Positions 33,610-44,374 of a DNA stretch of 64,000 bases are shown one piece after another. Positions within the stretch are counted from its first letter, which is position 1; the number at the start of each line of letters is the position of its first letter. The stretch covers positions 1 to 64,000 of the forward strand of contig CALMJA010000025.1 of NCBI GenBank assembly GCA_937864295.1, in the 5' to 3' direction. This stretch comes from an uncultured Candidatus Altimarinota bacterium. GTDB taxonomy: Bacteria > Patescibacteriota > Gracilibacteria > BD1-5 > UBA6164. Both the position numbers and the translations under genes were made by a program. Under the pieces are notes generated by a model. The model was not told where the DNA came from and did no database searches. It was given only the letters and a program-made list of their open reading frames with translations.

Positions 33610-34023
33610 TCATATATATATTGTTACTCCAGGATTATTAATATCTATACTATTTTCATATAGTTCATAGTCTGTTTTAAAGTTTCTATTTATATTAGAC
33701 TTCCATATTTTTCACCATACTTTTATTATTTTTTCAGGCATTTCTCAATCTGTGTCAAACTTTTCATAAATTCAATCATTTAAAATTACAGATTCATAAT
33801 TTTCATTATTAGATTCTCATCAGATAATTAAATCATAATTTCATTCTAATAAATTAAAATTTCAATTTTTATCTAATTCATAATTATGATAAACAGCATA
33901 TATTTTTTTACCATCTAATCATAAATTATTAAAATGTCATTTAGAATAAAAATCACTCCATAATTCTCAAATTAAATTAGAGTTTTTATTATTTGTTCTT
34001 ATTTTTATTCATTTTATTTCCAT
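33598..34023 (-). CDS. GyrI-like/effector-binding domain protein
   Basis: 141 aa. Pattern fits the SHS2-type small-molecule-binding domain of GyrI and AraC effector-binding proteins: N-terminal strand, LIGELWSDFYSKGHFNNLG, IYAVYHNYELDKNGNFNLLEGNYDLIIGGES, then EMPEKIIKVWGKIW and a final strand VTIYIGK. There is no DNA-binding domain, so it probably binds or detoxifies a small compound. Lies just downstream of recA. Confidence 0.7.
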
Positions 34024-34031
34024 AATTTTTT

Positions 34032-35018
34032 TTATATACTATTTTTAATTACTTGTTCTATTTCTATAACTAAAGCTGGATTTTCTCTTAAGAAAGCTTT
34101 GCAGTTTTCTCTACCTTGTCCTAATTTAGTTTCTCAGTAAGAGTAAAATGCACCTGATTTTTTTATAACTCCACTTTCAGAACCAATATCAAGGATTTCT
34201 CAAACTTTAGATATTCATTCATTAAACATTACATCAAAACTTGCTTCTTTGAAAGGAGGAGCAATTTTGTTTTTTATTACTTTTACAACTGTTTCACTAC
34301 CCATAACTTCTTTATCCATTCAAGCTCAAGCTTCTATTTTTGCTTTTCTTCTTATATCTAATCTTTGAGAAGCATAAAATTTTAATGCATTACCTCAAGT
34401 AGTTGTTTCAGGACTACCAAACATAACTCATATTTTCATTCTTATTTGATTTATGAAAATAACAGTACAATTTGTTCTATTAATTGCTCATGTTATTTTT
34501 CTAAGAGCTTGACTCATAAGTCTAGCTTGTAATCACATATGAGAATCTCACATTTCTCATTCTATTTCTGCTTTTGGAGTAAGAGCAGCAACAGAATCTA
34601 CAACTATAAGATCAACAGCTCATGAATTTACTAATTTTTCAGTAATTTCAAGTGCTTGTTCACCATAATCTGGTTGAGATATAAGTAAATTATCTGTATC
34701 TACTCAAATTTTTCTAGCATATTCTGGATCAAGAGCATGTTCTGCATCTATAAAAGCTGCAACTCAACCTGCTTTTTGAATTTCTGCAATAGCATGAAGT
34801 GTAAGAGTTGTTTTACCAGATGATTCTGGTCAATATATTTCAACAATTCTTCCTTTTGCATATCAACCACCTAATGCTAAATCAAGTGAAAGAGAACCAG
34901 AACTGAATGTTTCAACTTTTTGTTTCATTCATTCATCTCATAATTTCATAATTGATCATTTCCCAAATTGTTTTTCTATCATTGCTAATGCATTGTTTAA
35001 AGCTTCTTGTTTGTTCAT
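34032..35018 (-). CDS. recA: Recombinase RecA
   Basis: 328 aa. Strand-exchange ATPase. Walker A GPESSGKT at 63-70, [22 protein letters not shown] before it, and the usual L1/L2 region. The start [27 protein letters not shown] is typical. Glycines of GPES and KGSI are TGA. C-terminus ends [20 protein letters not shown] and lacks the long acidic tail of E. coli RecA. The promoter carries an inverted repeat (see operator entry). Confidence 0.98.
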
Positions 35019-35040
35019 AATAATAGAGTTAAAAATAATG

Positions 35041-35082
35041 TATACTTAATTAGTATATAATGAGTATATATCTGTATATACT
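35041..35082 (-). promoter_or_regulatory. Possible SOS-type operators at recA
   Basis: Two inverted repeats: AGTATATA-TCTG-TATATACT (perfect, 4-nt spacer) covering the -10 hexamer and part of the spacer, and TATACT-TAATT-AGTATA just downstream. This placement would block RNA polymerase. A LexA-like repressor is the obvious candidate but is not in the window. Confidence 0.5.
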
Positions 35083-35090
35083 TTTGTCAA
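35063..35090 (-). promoter_or_regulatory. recA promoter
   Basis: TTGACA, 16-bp spacer, TATACT on the minus strand, overlapped by an inverted repeat. Confidence 0.7.
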
Positions 35091-35099
35091 AACTTTTTT

Positions 35100-35330
35100 C
35101 TATAAATCTTTTATTTTATAGTTAGTTTTAAGTCATTCTTTTGTTCATATTGCGACATTTGTACCATTACAAATTTTGCATAAAAATTTATATCCATTTG
35201 GATTTGGTCTTTCAGTTTCAACAAGTTTTCTACAATCTTTACAATAAAAAGATACATCTCATCTATCATCTGAGAAATAATCTCTTTTATCAAATTCTTC
35301 TATATTTACTAAATCAGAAAAGCTAGACAT
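35100..35330 (-). CDS. Small zinc-ribbon protein (76 aa)
   Basis: Two Cys-x2-Cys knuckles are visible: FYCKDCRKLVE and FLCKICNGTN, about 20 residues apart, giving a four-cysteine zinc ribbon. Begins MSSFSDLVNIEEFDKRDYFSDDRGD and ends with a basic IGTKEGLKTNYKIKDL. Such ribbons are common in small CPR proteins that bind nucleic acid; no finer function can be given. Lies upstream of recA, in the same direction. Confidence 0.75.
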
Positions 35331-35348
35331 GTTTTTAAAATTAAATTA

Positions 35349-35957
35349 TTAAAATAAACTCATTATTTCTTGTTTTTTTTCTTCAATTTTTATTATTTTA
35401 TCTTTTTGTAGTTCTATGAAACATCTTAGTGTTGCTTCTACATCTACAAATGCATCATGTGCTCAAATAAAATATTCTCAAAAAACTTTTTTATGGAGTT
35501 CTCAAAGTTTAGGATATTTAAATCTATTTCAGTTTCATTCTAATGCACAATAATCAACAGTTGTTTTCATTGTACATATTATTTGTTTTGGATTAAATTT
35601 ATATTCTAAATTTAATCTTTTTAGTTCCAACTTAATCATATCAATATCATATTCTATATTGTGTCAGATTATTATATCTGGATCATTTATATATGAAATA
35701 ATTTCTTCAATTAAATCTTCTATAAATGGAGCATTTTTTACATCTATATCATATATATGATGAACTTGACTAGCAGCATAGGGAATAGGAGATTTTGGAT
35801 TTATAAGTATATTTACTTTTTTTTCTTCTATAAATTTACCATCTTTTATTTCTCAAAGTATTCAAGCAAATTGTACAATATGTGGTTGAACTTCCAAAGA
35901 AGAATCTTTTTTATTTATAAATCAAGTTGTTTCAGTATCAAATACAAATATTTTCAT
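35349..35957 (-). CDS. DnaQ-like 3'-5' exonuclease (DEDDh family)
   Basis: 202 aa. Exo I FVFDTETTGF near residue 5-13, Exo II IIGHNIEYDIDMIK at about 97-110, Exo III HDAFVDVEATLRCF at about 170-183 with catalytic His and Asp. It is a stand-alone exonuclease, either the proofreading epsilon-type subunit of DNA polymerase III or an RNase T-like enzyme. The C-terminus (KIIKIEEKKQEIMSLF) is short, with a possible clamp- or polymerase-binding tail. Confidence 0.88.
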
Positions 35958-36051
35958 TATATTTTTTTATATTATTTAAAAAATTTGAGAAAAAATAATC
36001 TCTTTTTGGTTCTTTATATATTACAAAATTGATGTCTTTTGTAAAGCTATA

Positions 36052-36092
36052 AAATAAAAAAAGCCTCTTTTTAGGAGAGACTTTTTATTTTT
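36052..36092 (-). terminator. Imperfect terminator after the sigma4/HARE gene
   Basis: AATAAAAA..CTC / GAG..TTTTTATT stem with mismatches and a T-run. Confidence 0.55.
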
Positions 36093-37134
36093 TTAATTGA
36101 TAGTAATTTCTACCTACTCTTTCTATAGCTTTTTTATTTTGTAAATTCATATAGATAGTAGTTTGTTTAACATTTCTTATTTTTAGAACTTCTTTAGTAA
36201 TTTCTTCAGTACTCATAGGTTCTCAGTTTTTTTCAAGAATTGAAGAAATAACATCTAGTACAGTACCTGGATTAAATCCCCATTCTTTTAATGCATATAT
36301 TCATCTTCAAATTAATACGAATTCATTATTTCTAATTAGCTCATTATGAATAGTATTAACTTTTACTTTTTCTTCTAACATTTGTGTAATTTTGTTTGAA
36401 ATTTCAACAAAATGCATAGGAGTTTTTTCTTTTTTCATTACATAAATTGCTTTATCCTTAAGAGTTTTAGGATTAAGGATTTTCCATTTTGTAAGTCAAA
36501 CAAGATTTTCTTCTCAATATACTATATCATCAAATAATTCTAAACTAGAATCAATAAATGTAATAGATACTGGTTTATTTAATCAGCTTAATACATTTTC
36601 AAAAAGAGAGTTTTTAGTAACTACATCTTTTTTCTTTTTTAACACCTTTAATGCTTCTTTATAAACATTTTCAATATCAGATTTTGATATATTTGGTAAA
36701 TAAAAATATATTTGACAACCTAATTTTTGTTTAGATTTTTTTATTTCAAAGTCACTTTGAATAATCATTTCTAAAATAGAATGATTTGCATCAGAGTCTA
36801 TATTTAATTCTTTAATAACATTATTAATTAGTTTGTCTTTTGACATAACACCTCAATGTAATTTTAAGAATTCAATAGAAACATTTTGAATTTTTGTTAA
36901 AAGAGTAGCTTTAATAATTCTACCTATTTTTTTAATTCAAGAGTCTTCAATTTGTCTTACTCTTTCTCTAGTAATTGACGGCGAAAAAGAATTACCTATG
37001 TTTTGTAGGGTTTCTTTATCTCAATTTAATCAAACTCTTCTTTCAATAACATTTTTTTCTTTTTCAGAAAGAGATTTTAGTATATCTTCAAAAGATTTTA
37101 CTATAATTTTATTATTTAAAACTGCATTGTTCAT
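36085..37134 (-). CDS. Sigma-70 region 4 fused to HARE-HTH-type domains
   Basis: 349 aa. The N-terminal 85 residues form a sigma region 4 helix-turn-helix: LKSLSEKEKNVIERRVGLNG...TLQNIGNSFSPSITRERVRQIEDSGIKKIGRI. No region 2 or 3 is present, so it is not a full sigma factor. Later parts have winged-helix repeats of the HARE/RpoE type, clearest near residues 235-290 (MKKEKTPMHFVEISNKI ... FVLIGRGIYALKEWG) and at the end (EPMSTEEITKEVLKIRNVKQTTIYMNL). In other CPR genomes such proteins are annotated sigma-like; it may modulate promoter choice by RNA polymerase. Confidence 0.8.
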
Positions 37135-37206
37135 CTAAATAATTTTAATGTTAATTTTATATAATATATAATTGCTTTTAATAAAAAGTCAAACTTTTTT
37201 ATTATT

Positions 37207-37779
37207 TTAAAATGGTAGCTCCATATTATTTTTCTCTTTTATTTTTTCTCTGTTTTGACTAAGTTGCTCTAAAATAATCTCAGAGTTAGTTTTTTTGAAA
37301 TCTTTTCTTATCAAAAATCATGCAATTAAAATTAATAATCCAGCTGTCATAGACAATATTGGTCAATTTCAATAGACAATATTTTGTCAAAGTGTTGATA
37401 ATCAAATTGCAAAACTTAAAGCAATAATACTAAAACTTATACTTATTAATCATGAATTTATAATTATAAAATGATTTTTAAAATTTAAATCAGTATATAA
37501 TTTTAATTTATCTCTATACGAATTTGATAGTGTTAATAATATTGGAATAATAAAAATTATTAAAAGTAAGTATCAAATATTTCATGAAATTGTATTAAAT
37601 GATGACCAAGTTATATTATTGTCCTTATCTATTACCCAAGGTATAAATAGGCTTATAATTCAAAGCAGACTTCAAAATACTACAATTTGGTTTTTAACTG
37701 GTAAATTTAAATATTTAAATTTTATATTTTTTAAATTACTTAAAATTACTTTTTTTATGTCTTTATTTTTTCTGTTCAT
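37207..37779 (-). CDS. Four-helix membrane protein of unknown function
   Basis: 190 aa. Basic N-terminus MNRKNKDIKKV, then four hydrophobic segments at about 30-45, 60-80, 105-128 and 135-158, and a charged C-terminal tail ending EKNNMELPF. Cytoplasmic ends are likely on both sides. No motif recognised. Divergent from the pilin-like genes. Confidence 0.7.
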
Positions 37780-37875
37780 AATTATTTATTTTGTAAATAA
37801 TGTAAAAACTTTAATAATATTTGATATTTTTGCAAATACTTTATAATAAATTCAATTAATTTTTATTTATATTTG

Positions 37876-38121
37876 ATGAATAATAAAATCGAAATAAAAA
37901 ATTCCTTTTTTGAAACTACATTTTTTATTATAAGTTTTGTGCTTTCATTTTTCAGGTCACTACTTGTTTTTTTTAAATCTATGAAAATGAAAAGTAATAT
38001 TTTCTTTAATTTTTTAGATTTTATATTTAAAAAATGGCCAAAGTATTTTTGGAGTAAACCAAGTTTGTACAAATTGTTTTCTTTTCCTTGAAATTTATTT
38101 AATTATCTATTTAAAAAATAA
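37876..38121 (+). CDS. Small hydrophobic protein ahead of pilin genes (81 aa)
   Basis: Begins MNNKIEIKNSFFETTFF and contains one hydrophobic stretch (IISFVLSFFRSLLVFF) followed by Phe- and Lys-rich sequence. One TGA glycine (SFPGNLF). The stop lies two bases before the pilin-like gene, which supports it being real, but an opposite-strand frame also exists here. Function unknown; perhaps part of the pilus set. Confidence 0.5.
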
Positions 38122-38123
38122 AC

Positions 38124-39293
38124 ATGAATTTAAATAAAAAAGCTTTTACATTAATAGAAATAATGTTGTGAATAGTTATTGTGTCTTTAGTAATTGTTTG
38201 ATGATTTGAATCATATACAAGAGTATGATTGTGAAAAATTAATTTGATGGAAAAGTCAAATATGCAAAAAGATAGTTTTTATTTTAGTGAAAAATTATTT
38301 CAAATAATTAAAGAAGGTTGAACTCTTGATTATGAAGAATATTTTAATAGAGCAACAGTTTCAACTTCATTTTGAAGTTGACATTATTCTACTGAAACTT
38401 GATTTTGAAATTTTTGAAGAAATTGACTAATTAATACAACAACTTATTGAGATTGATTTTATTATTGTATTAGTAAAAATACAACAAAAATGTCTGCTAT
38501 TTGATGTGTTACTGATTTTAATACAAATATAACTTGAACAGCAGGTGCAACAAGAAATATAAATTATACTTGAGTTAGACAAAGGTATGGACAATATAGT
38601 TTTCAATTTATAGATTATAATGTAAATTTTGATAATGATTTCTGAGATGAAGATTGAGATTTAGAAGTTATTTGAGATGATGATGATGAATTTTTATGAG
38701 ATTGACCAATTTCATTTACAGCTTGAAATGATATAAAAGAATTATATCTTATAAGTTGAAATAAGAAAAATAGAACATTAATTAGATGGAATGTTAATAG
38801 AGACCCTGATGCTCCTGCAATTCAAACTTGTTCAATAAGTTGATTAAATGTTATAACTTGAGATTGATGTAGGTGAACAGTAGAATTTTTGAAATTAGAA
38901 TGAGTTGATTGGTGACTTGATCATAATAGTGCAGTAATTGATACTACTCAAAATGATTGAGTTGTTGATACTTGGTTAATTGATAAACAATTTACTTGAT
39001 TATCTAATTTAAATACACTAAATTCTATAATTGCCTGATCAAATTCTAATAATTATCGGAAACCTCTTTTCCCAACTTGAATTAACGTAACAAATTTTAA
39101 AGTTTTTCCTTATCCAAATGTAGAAACAAAATATTTTTGGAAAAACTCTAATATTTCTTCAAATATATCACCATATGTAATTTTGAATTTTAAATTAAAG
39201 CCATCATGGGAAACAAGAAATAAATTGAAAAATAGTTGAAGAGAATTAAATTTTAATACTACAATTAATTTAACAGATATATATAGTAAATAA
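38124..39293 (+). CDS. Type IV pilin-like/pseudopilin protein
   Basis: 389 aa. Prepilin signature at the N-terminus: NLNKKAFTLIEIMLGIVIVSLVIVGG, with Phe at +1, Glu at +5 and a 20-residue hydrophobic helix. TGA codes for Gly within the helix. The rest is Asn-, Thr-, Trp- and Gly-rich with acidic repeats (GDEDGDLEVIGDDDDEF near the middle), unlike small major pilins, so a large minor pilin or adhesin is likely. It is followed 5 bp later by a second membrane-tethered protein. Confidence 0.82.
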
Positions 39294-39298
39294 TTTTT

Positions 39299-40174
39299 AT
39301 GAAAAATAATAAAAAAGCATTTAGTTTGGTAATAGCTATGTGACTTGTATTGATAACAAGTCTTTTAGCATTTACTATTTTAGAATTTATAGTTCCTTTC
39401 TCTAGAGATATTAAATGAATAGAAAATTCAACTAAATCTTATTATCAAGCAAATAATTGAATAGAAAGATGATTATATTTTTTTTCTAAAAGATCAGATT
39501 CTCAATCAAGAACTGAATTGACTAGAGCTTATTCTGTAAATATAGATTATAAATTTTCAACAACATCTTCAGGTGTTGTAATTCCGGCTACGTGAAAATG
39601 AAATAGTAGCTTTAACAAAGATTGGGATACTTTAAGTGTTTCTGATCCTATACAACTGCTTATATGATATGCTTTTATATCAAATCTTGCAACATTAAGA
39701 ATTGATTTCAGAGTTCCTGATTTAAATAATGATCTAATATTATGAGAAACATTGGATTGAACAACAACACCTATGGTTAACTGGCAGTTAATAAGTGAAA
39801 CAGATACTTTAAATTCATTATCTACAACAGTTTTTACTGCTGATAATATTAATAGTTGAGATATGGCATTTTCTTGATTAAATGGTAAGAAAGTTAGTGA
39901 TTCTTCAACTGTTTCTTTTGCAACTTTTTTTTGAACTAATAATTGTAATACAAATAAATGTATATTAAAAATTTCTGTTATTGATGATTTAAAAACTTGA
40001 TCTAAAACTATTCCTTTTTTAGAGTGGAAAATTACTACTTGAGCAAATTCTTTACCACTTCGTTATTCAACAGTCGAATCTATATGAAAATCTAATTGAT
40101 TTAGTAAAAATTTACAAATTAGAGTACCGCAAGAAACAGTTTCAGAAGCTTTTGATTTTACTGTATTTCAATAA
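39299..40174 (+). CDS. PilX-like minor pilin/assembly protein
   Basis: 291 aa. N-terminus KNNKKAFSLVIAMGLVLITSLLAFTILEFIVPFSRD has a cleavage-like KKAFS and a hydrophobic helix but lacks Glu at +5, a pattern seen in PilX/PilK-type minor pilins. Then STKSYYQANNGIERGLYFF, the usual region with an invariant YYxAxxGIE motif of such proteins. Remaining sequence is Ser/Thr-rich beta. Operon with the pilin-like gene; a terminator follows. Confidence 0.78.
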
Positions 40175-40180
40175 AAAAAT

Positions 40181-40230
40181 AAAAGTATCTTCATAATTTT
40201 CAATCAAAAATTATTTTGATACTTTTTTTC
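40181..40230 (+). terminator. Terminator of the pilin-like operon
   Basis: AAAAGTATC / GATACTTTTTTT stem with a long loop. Confidence 0.65.
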
Positions 40231-40251
40231 TTAATTATAAACAACAAACAA

Positions 40252-41274
40252 ATGAAAATATTTACAATAGAAGAAAATGATGCTAATGGTAGACTTGATA
40301 AATTTTTGAAAAAATTATTTCCAAGTGCTAGTATAAGTTTGATTTATAAACTTAATAGAAAAGATAAGATTAAAATAAAATTTGAATGAAGTGAAGGTAA
40401 ATTCAAAAGAAGAGATAATGAATATAAGCTTCAAGTTTGAGATGAAGTTAAGATATTTTTAAGTGATAGTGAATATGATTTATTAACAAAAAGTACAAAG
40501 GCAATTGTAGAAGCACCATTGTGAAAGAATGATAAATTATTAAAAGAAGATATAGTTTTTGAAGATGCTGATTTACTTGTTTTAAACAAACCATCATGAA
40601 TAAATGTGCATCCTTGAGATCATAAAACAAAAGAAACAAATATTATTGCACAAGTACAAGATTACTTATGAGACAAACTTAATAGTCTTACATTTAAACC
40701 TAGTTTAATTCATAGAATTGATAGAGATACAAGTGGTATTTTACTTATTGCAAAGAAAAAAGATATTTTAGTAAAGCTTGTTTGAGATTTCAAAGATCAT
40801 AAAAAAGTTAGTAAAACATATTTTGCTTTGGTTTTAGGTAGACTATCTAGAAAAGAGTGAACAATTACTAAAAAACTTGAAAGAATTGAAGATGCTCAAA
40901 ATGAAAATAAAGTTAGAGTTAGTGAAAATGGTTTAACAGCAGTTAGTCATTTTAAATTAATTGAAGAATACAATTTAAATACTCCAGAATGAAATGTAAT
41001 AATTTCTGCAGTAGAAGTTAGAATTGAAACTTGAAGAATGCATCAAATAAGAGTACACATGGCTAGTATTTGAAATCCTGTTTTATGAGATAAAGCATAT
41101 TGAGATAAAAAAATGAATTCTTATTTAAGTAAGAATTATTCTTTAAGTAGACAAATGTTACATGCATGGAAAATATGATTTTTTCATTATGCTAGAAATA
41201 AAGAATTTTCTCTTGAAGCTAGAATCAAACCAGACATGCAAGAATTTATAGAAAAAATAAAAAGAGCAAAATAG
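40252..41274 (+). CDS. RluC/RluD-family rRNA pseudouridine synthase
   Basis: 340 aa. N-terminal S4-like domain (ENDANGRLDKFLKKLFPSASISLIYKLNRKDKIKI) then the catalytic domain with HRIDRDTSGILLIAKKKD, which contains the invariant catalytic Asp, and FEDADLLVLNKPSGINVHPG ahead of it. C-terminal RIETGRMHQIRVHMAS is the family's R-x-HQIR motif. Isomerises uridines in 23S rRNA; the exact site (RluC or RluD type) is not decided by sequence alone. Confidence 0.93.
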
Positions 41275-41284
41275 CTCTTTTTTT
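41259..41284 (+). terminator. Terminator of the pseudouridine synthase gene
   Basis: AAAGAGC / GCTCTTT stem with loop AAAATA and long T-run; includes the stop codon. Confidence 0.8.
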
Positions 41285-41343
41285 AGTTGATAAAAAGCAA
41301 AATACTTGTATTATTAATAAAATATTTTTTTAAAAATCTTTAT

Positions 41344-42486
41344 ATGATTTGATTTATTTTAAAATTGATGCTTACTAGATGATTATCTATGAAAAGATGG
41401 AATAATTTCCCTAGAATAGAGGATGTAAGCCATATGGATAATGTTGGATATGTTCTTCATATTGCATTGTTTTTATCATATTTAGAAGAAAAAAATGGTA
41501 AAAAAGTAGATAGGGAATTTTTAATTAAAAGAATTATTTTTAACTCTTTTTCTTATCTTTTGATTTCTGATATCAATTCTTGAACTAGAGAATACATAAA
41601 ACAAATCAATGAGAATATATTTTCTCAAATAGAGAAAATTGGTTATGATTTTATATTGTCTATGGATGCACCAGAAAGCATAAAAAATGACATTAGAGAC
41701 ACTCTTTACAATGATAGTGATAAGAAGTTAGAATTACTTATAATAAGTGTTGCAAAGAAGTATGCATGATTAAATGAATGTCTTGTAAATCATAAAATAT
41801 ACTCTGATATTTATGAAGTTCCTCTTGATCAAATAAATAGTTTTTTGTATACAAAAAGAAGCGAATTAAAAAGTCTAGATTTACTTTTATCAAGTGAAAA
41901 TTATAAAAGATATTTATCACATATTAGAAGATTAAATCATTCTATGAGATGGAGTGGTCAAACAAGAATTTTCCCAATTTCTGTTATGTCTCACTTAGTT
42001 GTTATTACTTTTATTTCATATGTTCTTTGAAAAATAGAAAATGAAAATGGTTCAAATCTAGATTTAAAAGAGCTTATGTTAAAATCAATTTATCATGATA
42101 TTCCAGAAGCTATAACTTGAGATATAATAACTCCAACAAAAAAATCTGTAGCTTGATTTGAACATGTTTTGGAACAAGTAGAAATAAAAATGATGGATGA
42201 TTATATATTTTCTTATGTTGATAGTGATTACAAAGAAAGTGTTTCTTCATATATGCTTAAACCTTTTGAATGAGAATTATGAAAAATAGCAAAATATGCT
42301 GATACATTTTCAGCTCTACTTGAAGCAAAAGTTGAGAGAAATTATGGTTGAAAAAACTATAGTGAAATATATAGAAACATCAAAAAAAGAGTGAATAAAA
42401 TAGAATTAAAAAGTATGGATTATATGTTAAAAAATGTAATTGATAGTTTTGATGAAAAAATAGATGATGTACATTTAACTAAATAA
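41344..42486 (+). CDS. Tandem HD-domain phosphohydrolase (YfbR-like)
   Basis: 380 aa. The second half (from about residue 195) is a YfbR-type HD domain: MRWSGQTRIFPISVMSHLVVIT, then SIYHDIPEAITGDIITPTKKSVAG (E. coli YfbR has YHDASEVLTGDLPTPVK) and KYADTFSALLEAKVE. The first half starts MKRWNNFPRIEDVSHMDNVGYVLHIALFLS, the same opening pattern, but where HD should be it reads FNSFSYLLISDINSG. It therefore looks like an internal duplication in which the first copy has lost the metal-binding HD. Predicted nucleotidase activity is inferred from the family. Confidence 0.82.
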
Positions 42487-42493
42487 AAAAAAT

Positions 42494-43228
42494 ATGAAAA
42501 CTTACGATAAATTTCTTGATTATTATGAAGAAGTTGTTAGATGAATAAATAGTCCACTAGAAGATGAAGTAGAATTTTTAAAAGAGGATTGTATAAGAGA
42601 ATATAATCCTGAAGCAAAAACTATTTTGGAACTAGCTTGTGGTACTTGAAGTGTAGCAAAAGAATTTATAAAAGCAGGTTATGAAGTAACAGGTTTAGAT
42701 ATAAATGAAAATATGCTAAAAAAGGCAGAAAAAAATATCTGAAAACAAAATCTTGTTTTATGAGATATGACAAATTTTGATTTATGAAAAACTTATGATG
42801 TAGTGCTTTGTAATTATAATTCTATTTGTCATCTATTAACTTGGAAAGAGTGGCAAGATTTCTTTACTATGGCTTATAAACATTTAAATAAAAATGGTAT
42901 TTTAATTTTTGATATAAATACACTTTTTGAATTTGAAAGTATAACTCGTGATTTTGCACAATTTTATACTTTTTGAGATGATGTAGTTTGTCTTGAAATG
43001 TTTAAAAAACAATCTCATTTTGAATGGCTTATAAAGATATTTAGTCATAAATTGGGTAGTGATTTTGAATTAATTACAGAAGTAGTAAAAGAAAATTCTT
43101 TTCCTATTTCAAAAATAGAAAAAGAATTGAAAGAAGCTTGATTTAAAATACTTGAAAAAGTAGATTATCATTATGGACAAGTTAGTGCTGAGAGTGAAAG
43201 GGTATATTTTATATGACAAAAATCTTAG
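42494..43228 (+). CDS. Class I SAM-dependent methyltransferase
   Basis: 244 aa. Motif I ILELACGTGSVAKEFIKAGYEVTGLDINENMLKKAEK at about 40-75 with the acidic ribose ligand D at the end of strand 2, motif II YDVVLCNYNSICHLL, and NGILIFDINTL. Substrate unknown. It begins 7 bp after the HD gene and may be co-transcribed. Confidence 0.85.
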
Positions 43229-43247
43229 GAATTTCCTAAGATTTTTT
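43218..43247. terminator. Terminator shared by convergent genes
   Basis: AAAAATCTTAGGAA / TTCCTAAGATTTTT palindrome containing both stop codons. Confidence 0.85.
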
Positions 43248-43742
43248 GTTTGGATTTATAAAAAAATTTAATTCTCATCTCATAGCTTCTACATCAGCCC
43301 AAGATTTTGTTTCAAAATCAATAATTGCAACTCCTAGAGTATCCATACCTAGATTTTCATTTTTTGTAAAATATCTAAGTAATCTAGTGATGAAAGGGTT
43401 GTGTCATACTATAATAGCAACATCTTTTTTATTTTCGATTTTTGTAAATAGATTTAAATAGTAATCTAATTTTTCATCCATATGAAAATCATAAATTCAC
43501 TTGTCGTAAACTATTTTATCATTTTCTGCATCTAATTGTTCCCAAAGTCATTCTAAAGTTTCTCTTGTTCTTTTTGCATCACTACAAAAAATAATATCTG
43601 ATTTTATATCTAATTTTTTAAGCAATTTTTGCATAAAAATAACTTCATTGTTTCACTTTTCACTAAGAGGTCTATCAAAATCAATCATAGGAGTATTTTT
43701 AAATCCAGATTTTGCATGACGAACAAGTATTATAGTTTTCAT
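43236..43742 (-). CDS. SixA-like phosphohistidine phosphatase
   Basis: 168 aa of the histidine phosphatase superfamily. The RHG-type motif is [13 protein letters not shown] with catalytic His9, followed by [27 protein letters not shown] and the second histidine in [13 protein letters not shown]. The RHAKS variant with a short single domain is typical of SixA, which dephosphorylates histidine-phosphoproteins. No phosphorelay gene is nearby, so the target is unknown. Confidence 0.85.
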
Positions 43743-43847
43743 AATTTAAAAATAGATTATAAGTAATTTAAATATATTTATTTATTATTATATTGCAATT
43801 TGCAGCAAAAAATTATAATTAAATGGAGTATTTTTAATATAAAAAAT
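43743..43847. promoter_or_regulatory. Divergent promoter region
   Basis: 105-bp spacer between divergent genes. A TTGCAA / TATAAT pair with a 15-bp spacer faces the YbaK-like gene. Confidence 0.35.
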
Positions 43848-44357
43848 ATGCTATACGAAAACATAAAAAAAATATTGAAAGAAAAGGACATTTCTTTTGA
43901 TGAAATAGAGCATTGAGAATCTCAGAGTTGTGAAGATTCAAAGAGATTTAGAGATGAGGCTTGTCTTGAGGGAATTGGTAGTAAAAATATAGTTTTTCAT
44001 GCAAAGTGAGAATATTATCTTGTTACTACGATTTGAGATAAGGAAATAAAAGCTAGAAGATTTAAAAAAGAGTTTGGTACAAAAGATATCAGATTTGCAT
44101 ACCAGGATGAGATTAGTGCTTTGCTTTGAGCAACTATTTGAAGTATTCCACCGTTTTGATTTCAAAATATAACTATAAAAATATTTGTAGATAAAGAGAT
44201 ATTTAATAGCGAATATTTTATGTTTAATCCTGGAATTTCTACAAAAACTATTAGAATTAAAACTCCAGATTTAAAAGAAATCTATCTTTCTTTAGAAAAC
44301 CAAATTAAACTTTTTGAGTTTTTGGAAGAAGAAACAATATTTGAAGAATTAGCTTAA
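43848..44357 (+). CDS. YbaK/ProX-type aminoacyl-tRNA deacylase domain protein
   Basis: 169 aa. Family pattern: EIEHGESQSCEDSKRFRDEACLEGIGSKNIVFHAKGEYYLVTTIGDKEIKARRFKKEFGTKDIRFAYQDEI, then GATIGSIPPFGF (family GG--PG-V-P-G) with the substrate-pocket glycines coded by TGA, and a C-terminal strand pair with FNPGISTKTIRI. It removes misacylated amino acids from tRNA in trans. Specificity cannot be told. Confidence 0.85.
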
Positions 44358-44374
44358 TATTTAAATAAAAAAAT

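Noticed and set aside
33598-34023. Possible anti-restriction or toxin protein
   Set aside because: No partner gene or motif; the strand/helix pattern fits GyrI-like effector-binding domains.
37863-38072. Minus-strand ORF overlapping the 81-aa gene
   Set aside because: The + frame ends 2 bp before the pilin-like gene and contains a TGA glycine, so the + strand is the better choice.
38124-40174. Possible phage tail or S-layer proteins
   Set aside because: The KKAFTLIEIML and KKAFSLVIAMG N-termini fit type IV pilin signals better.
43848-44357. Possible prolyl-tRNA synthetase fragment
   Set aside because: The frame is a complete stand-alone editing domain with start and stop, not a remnant.
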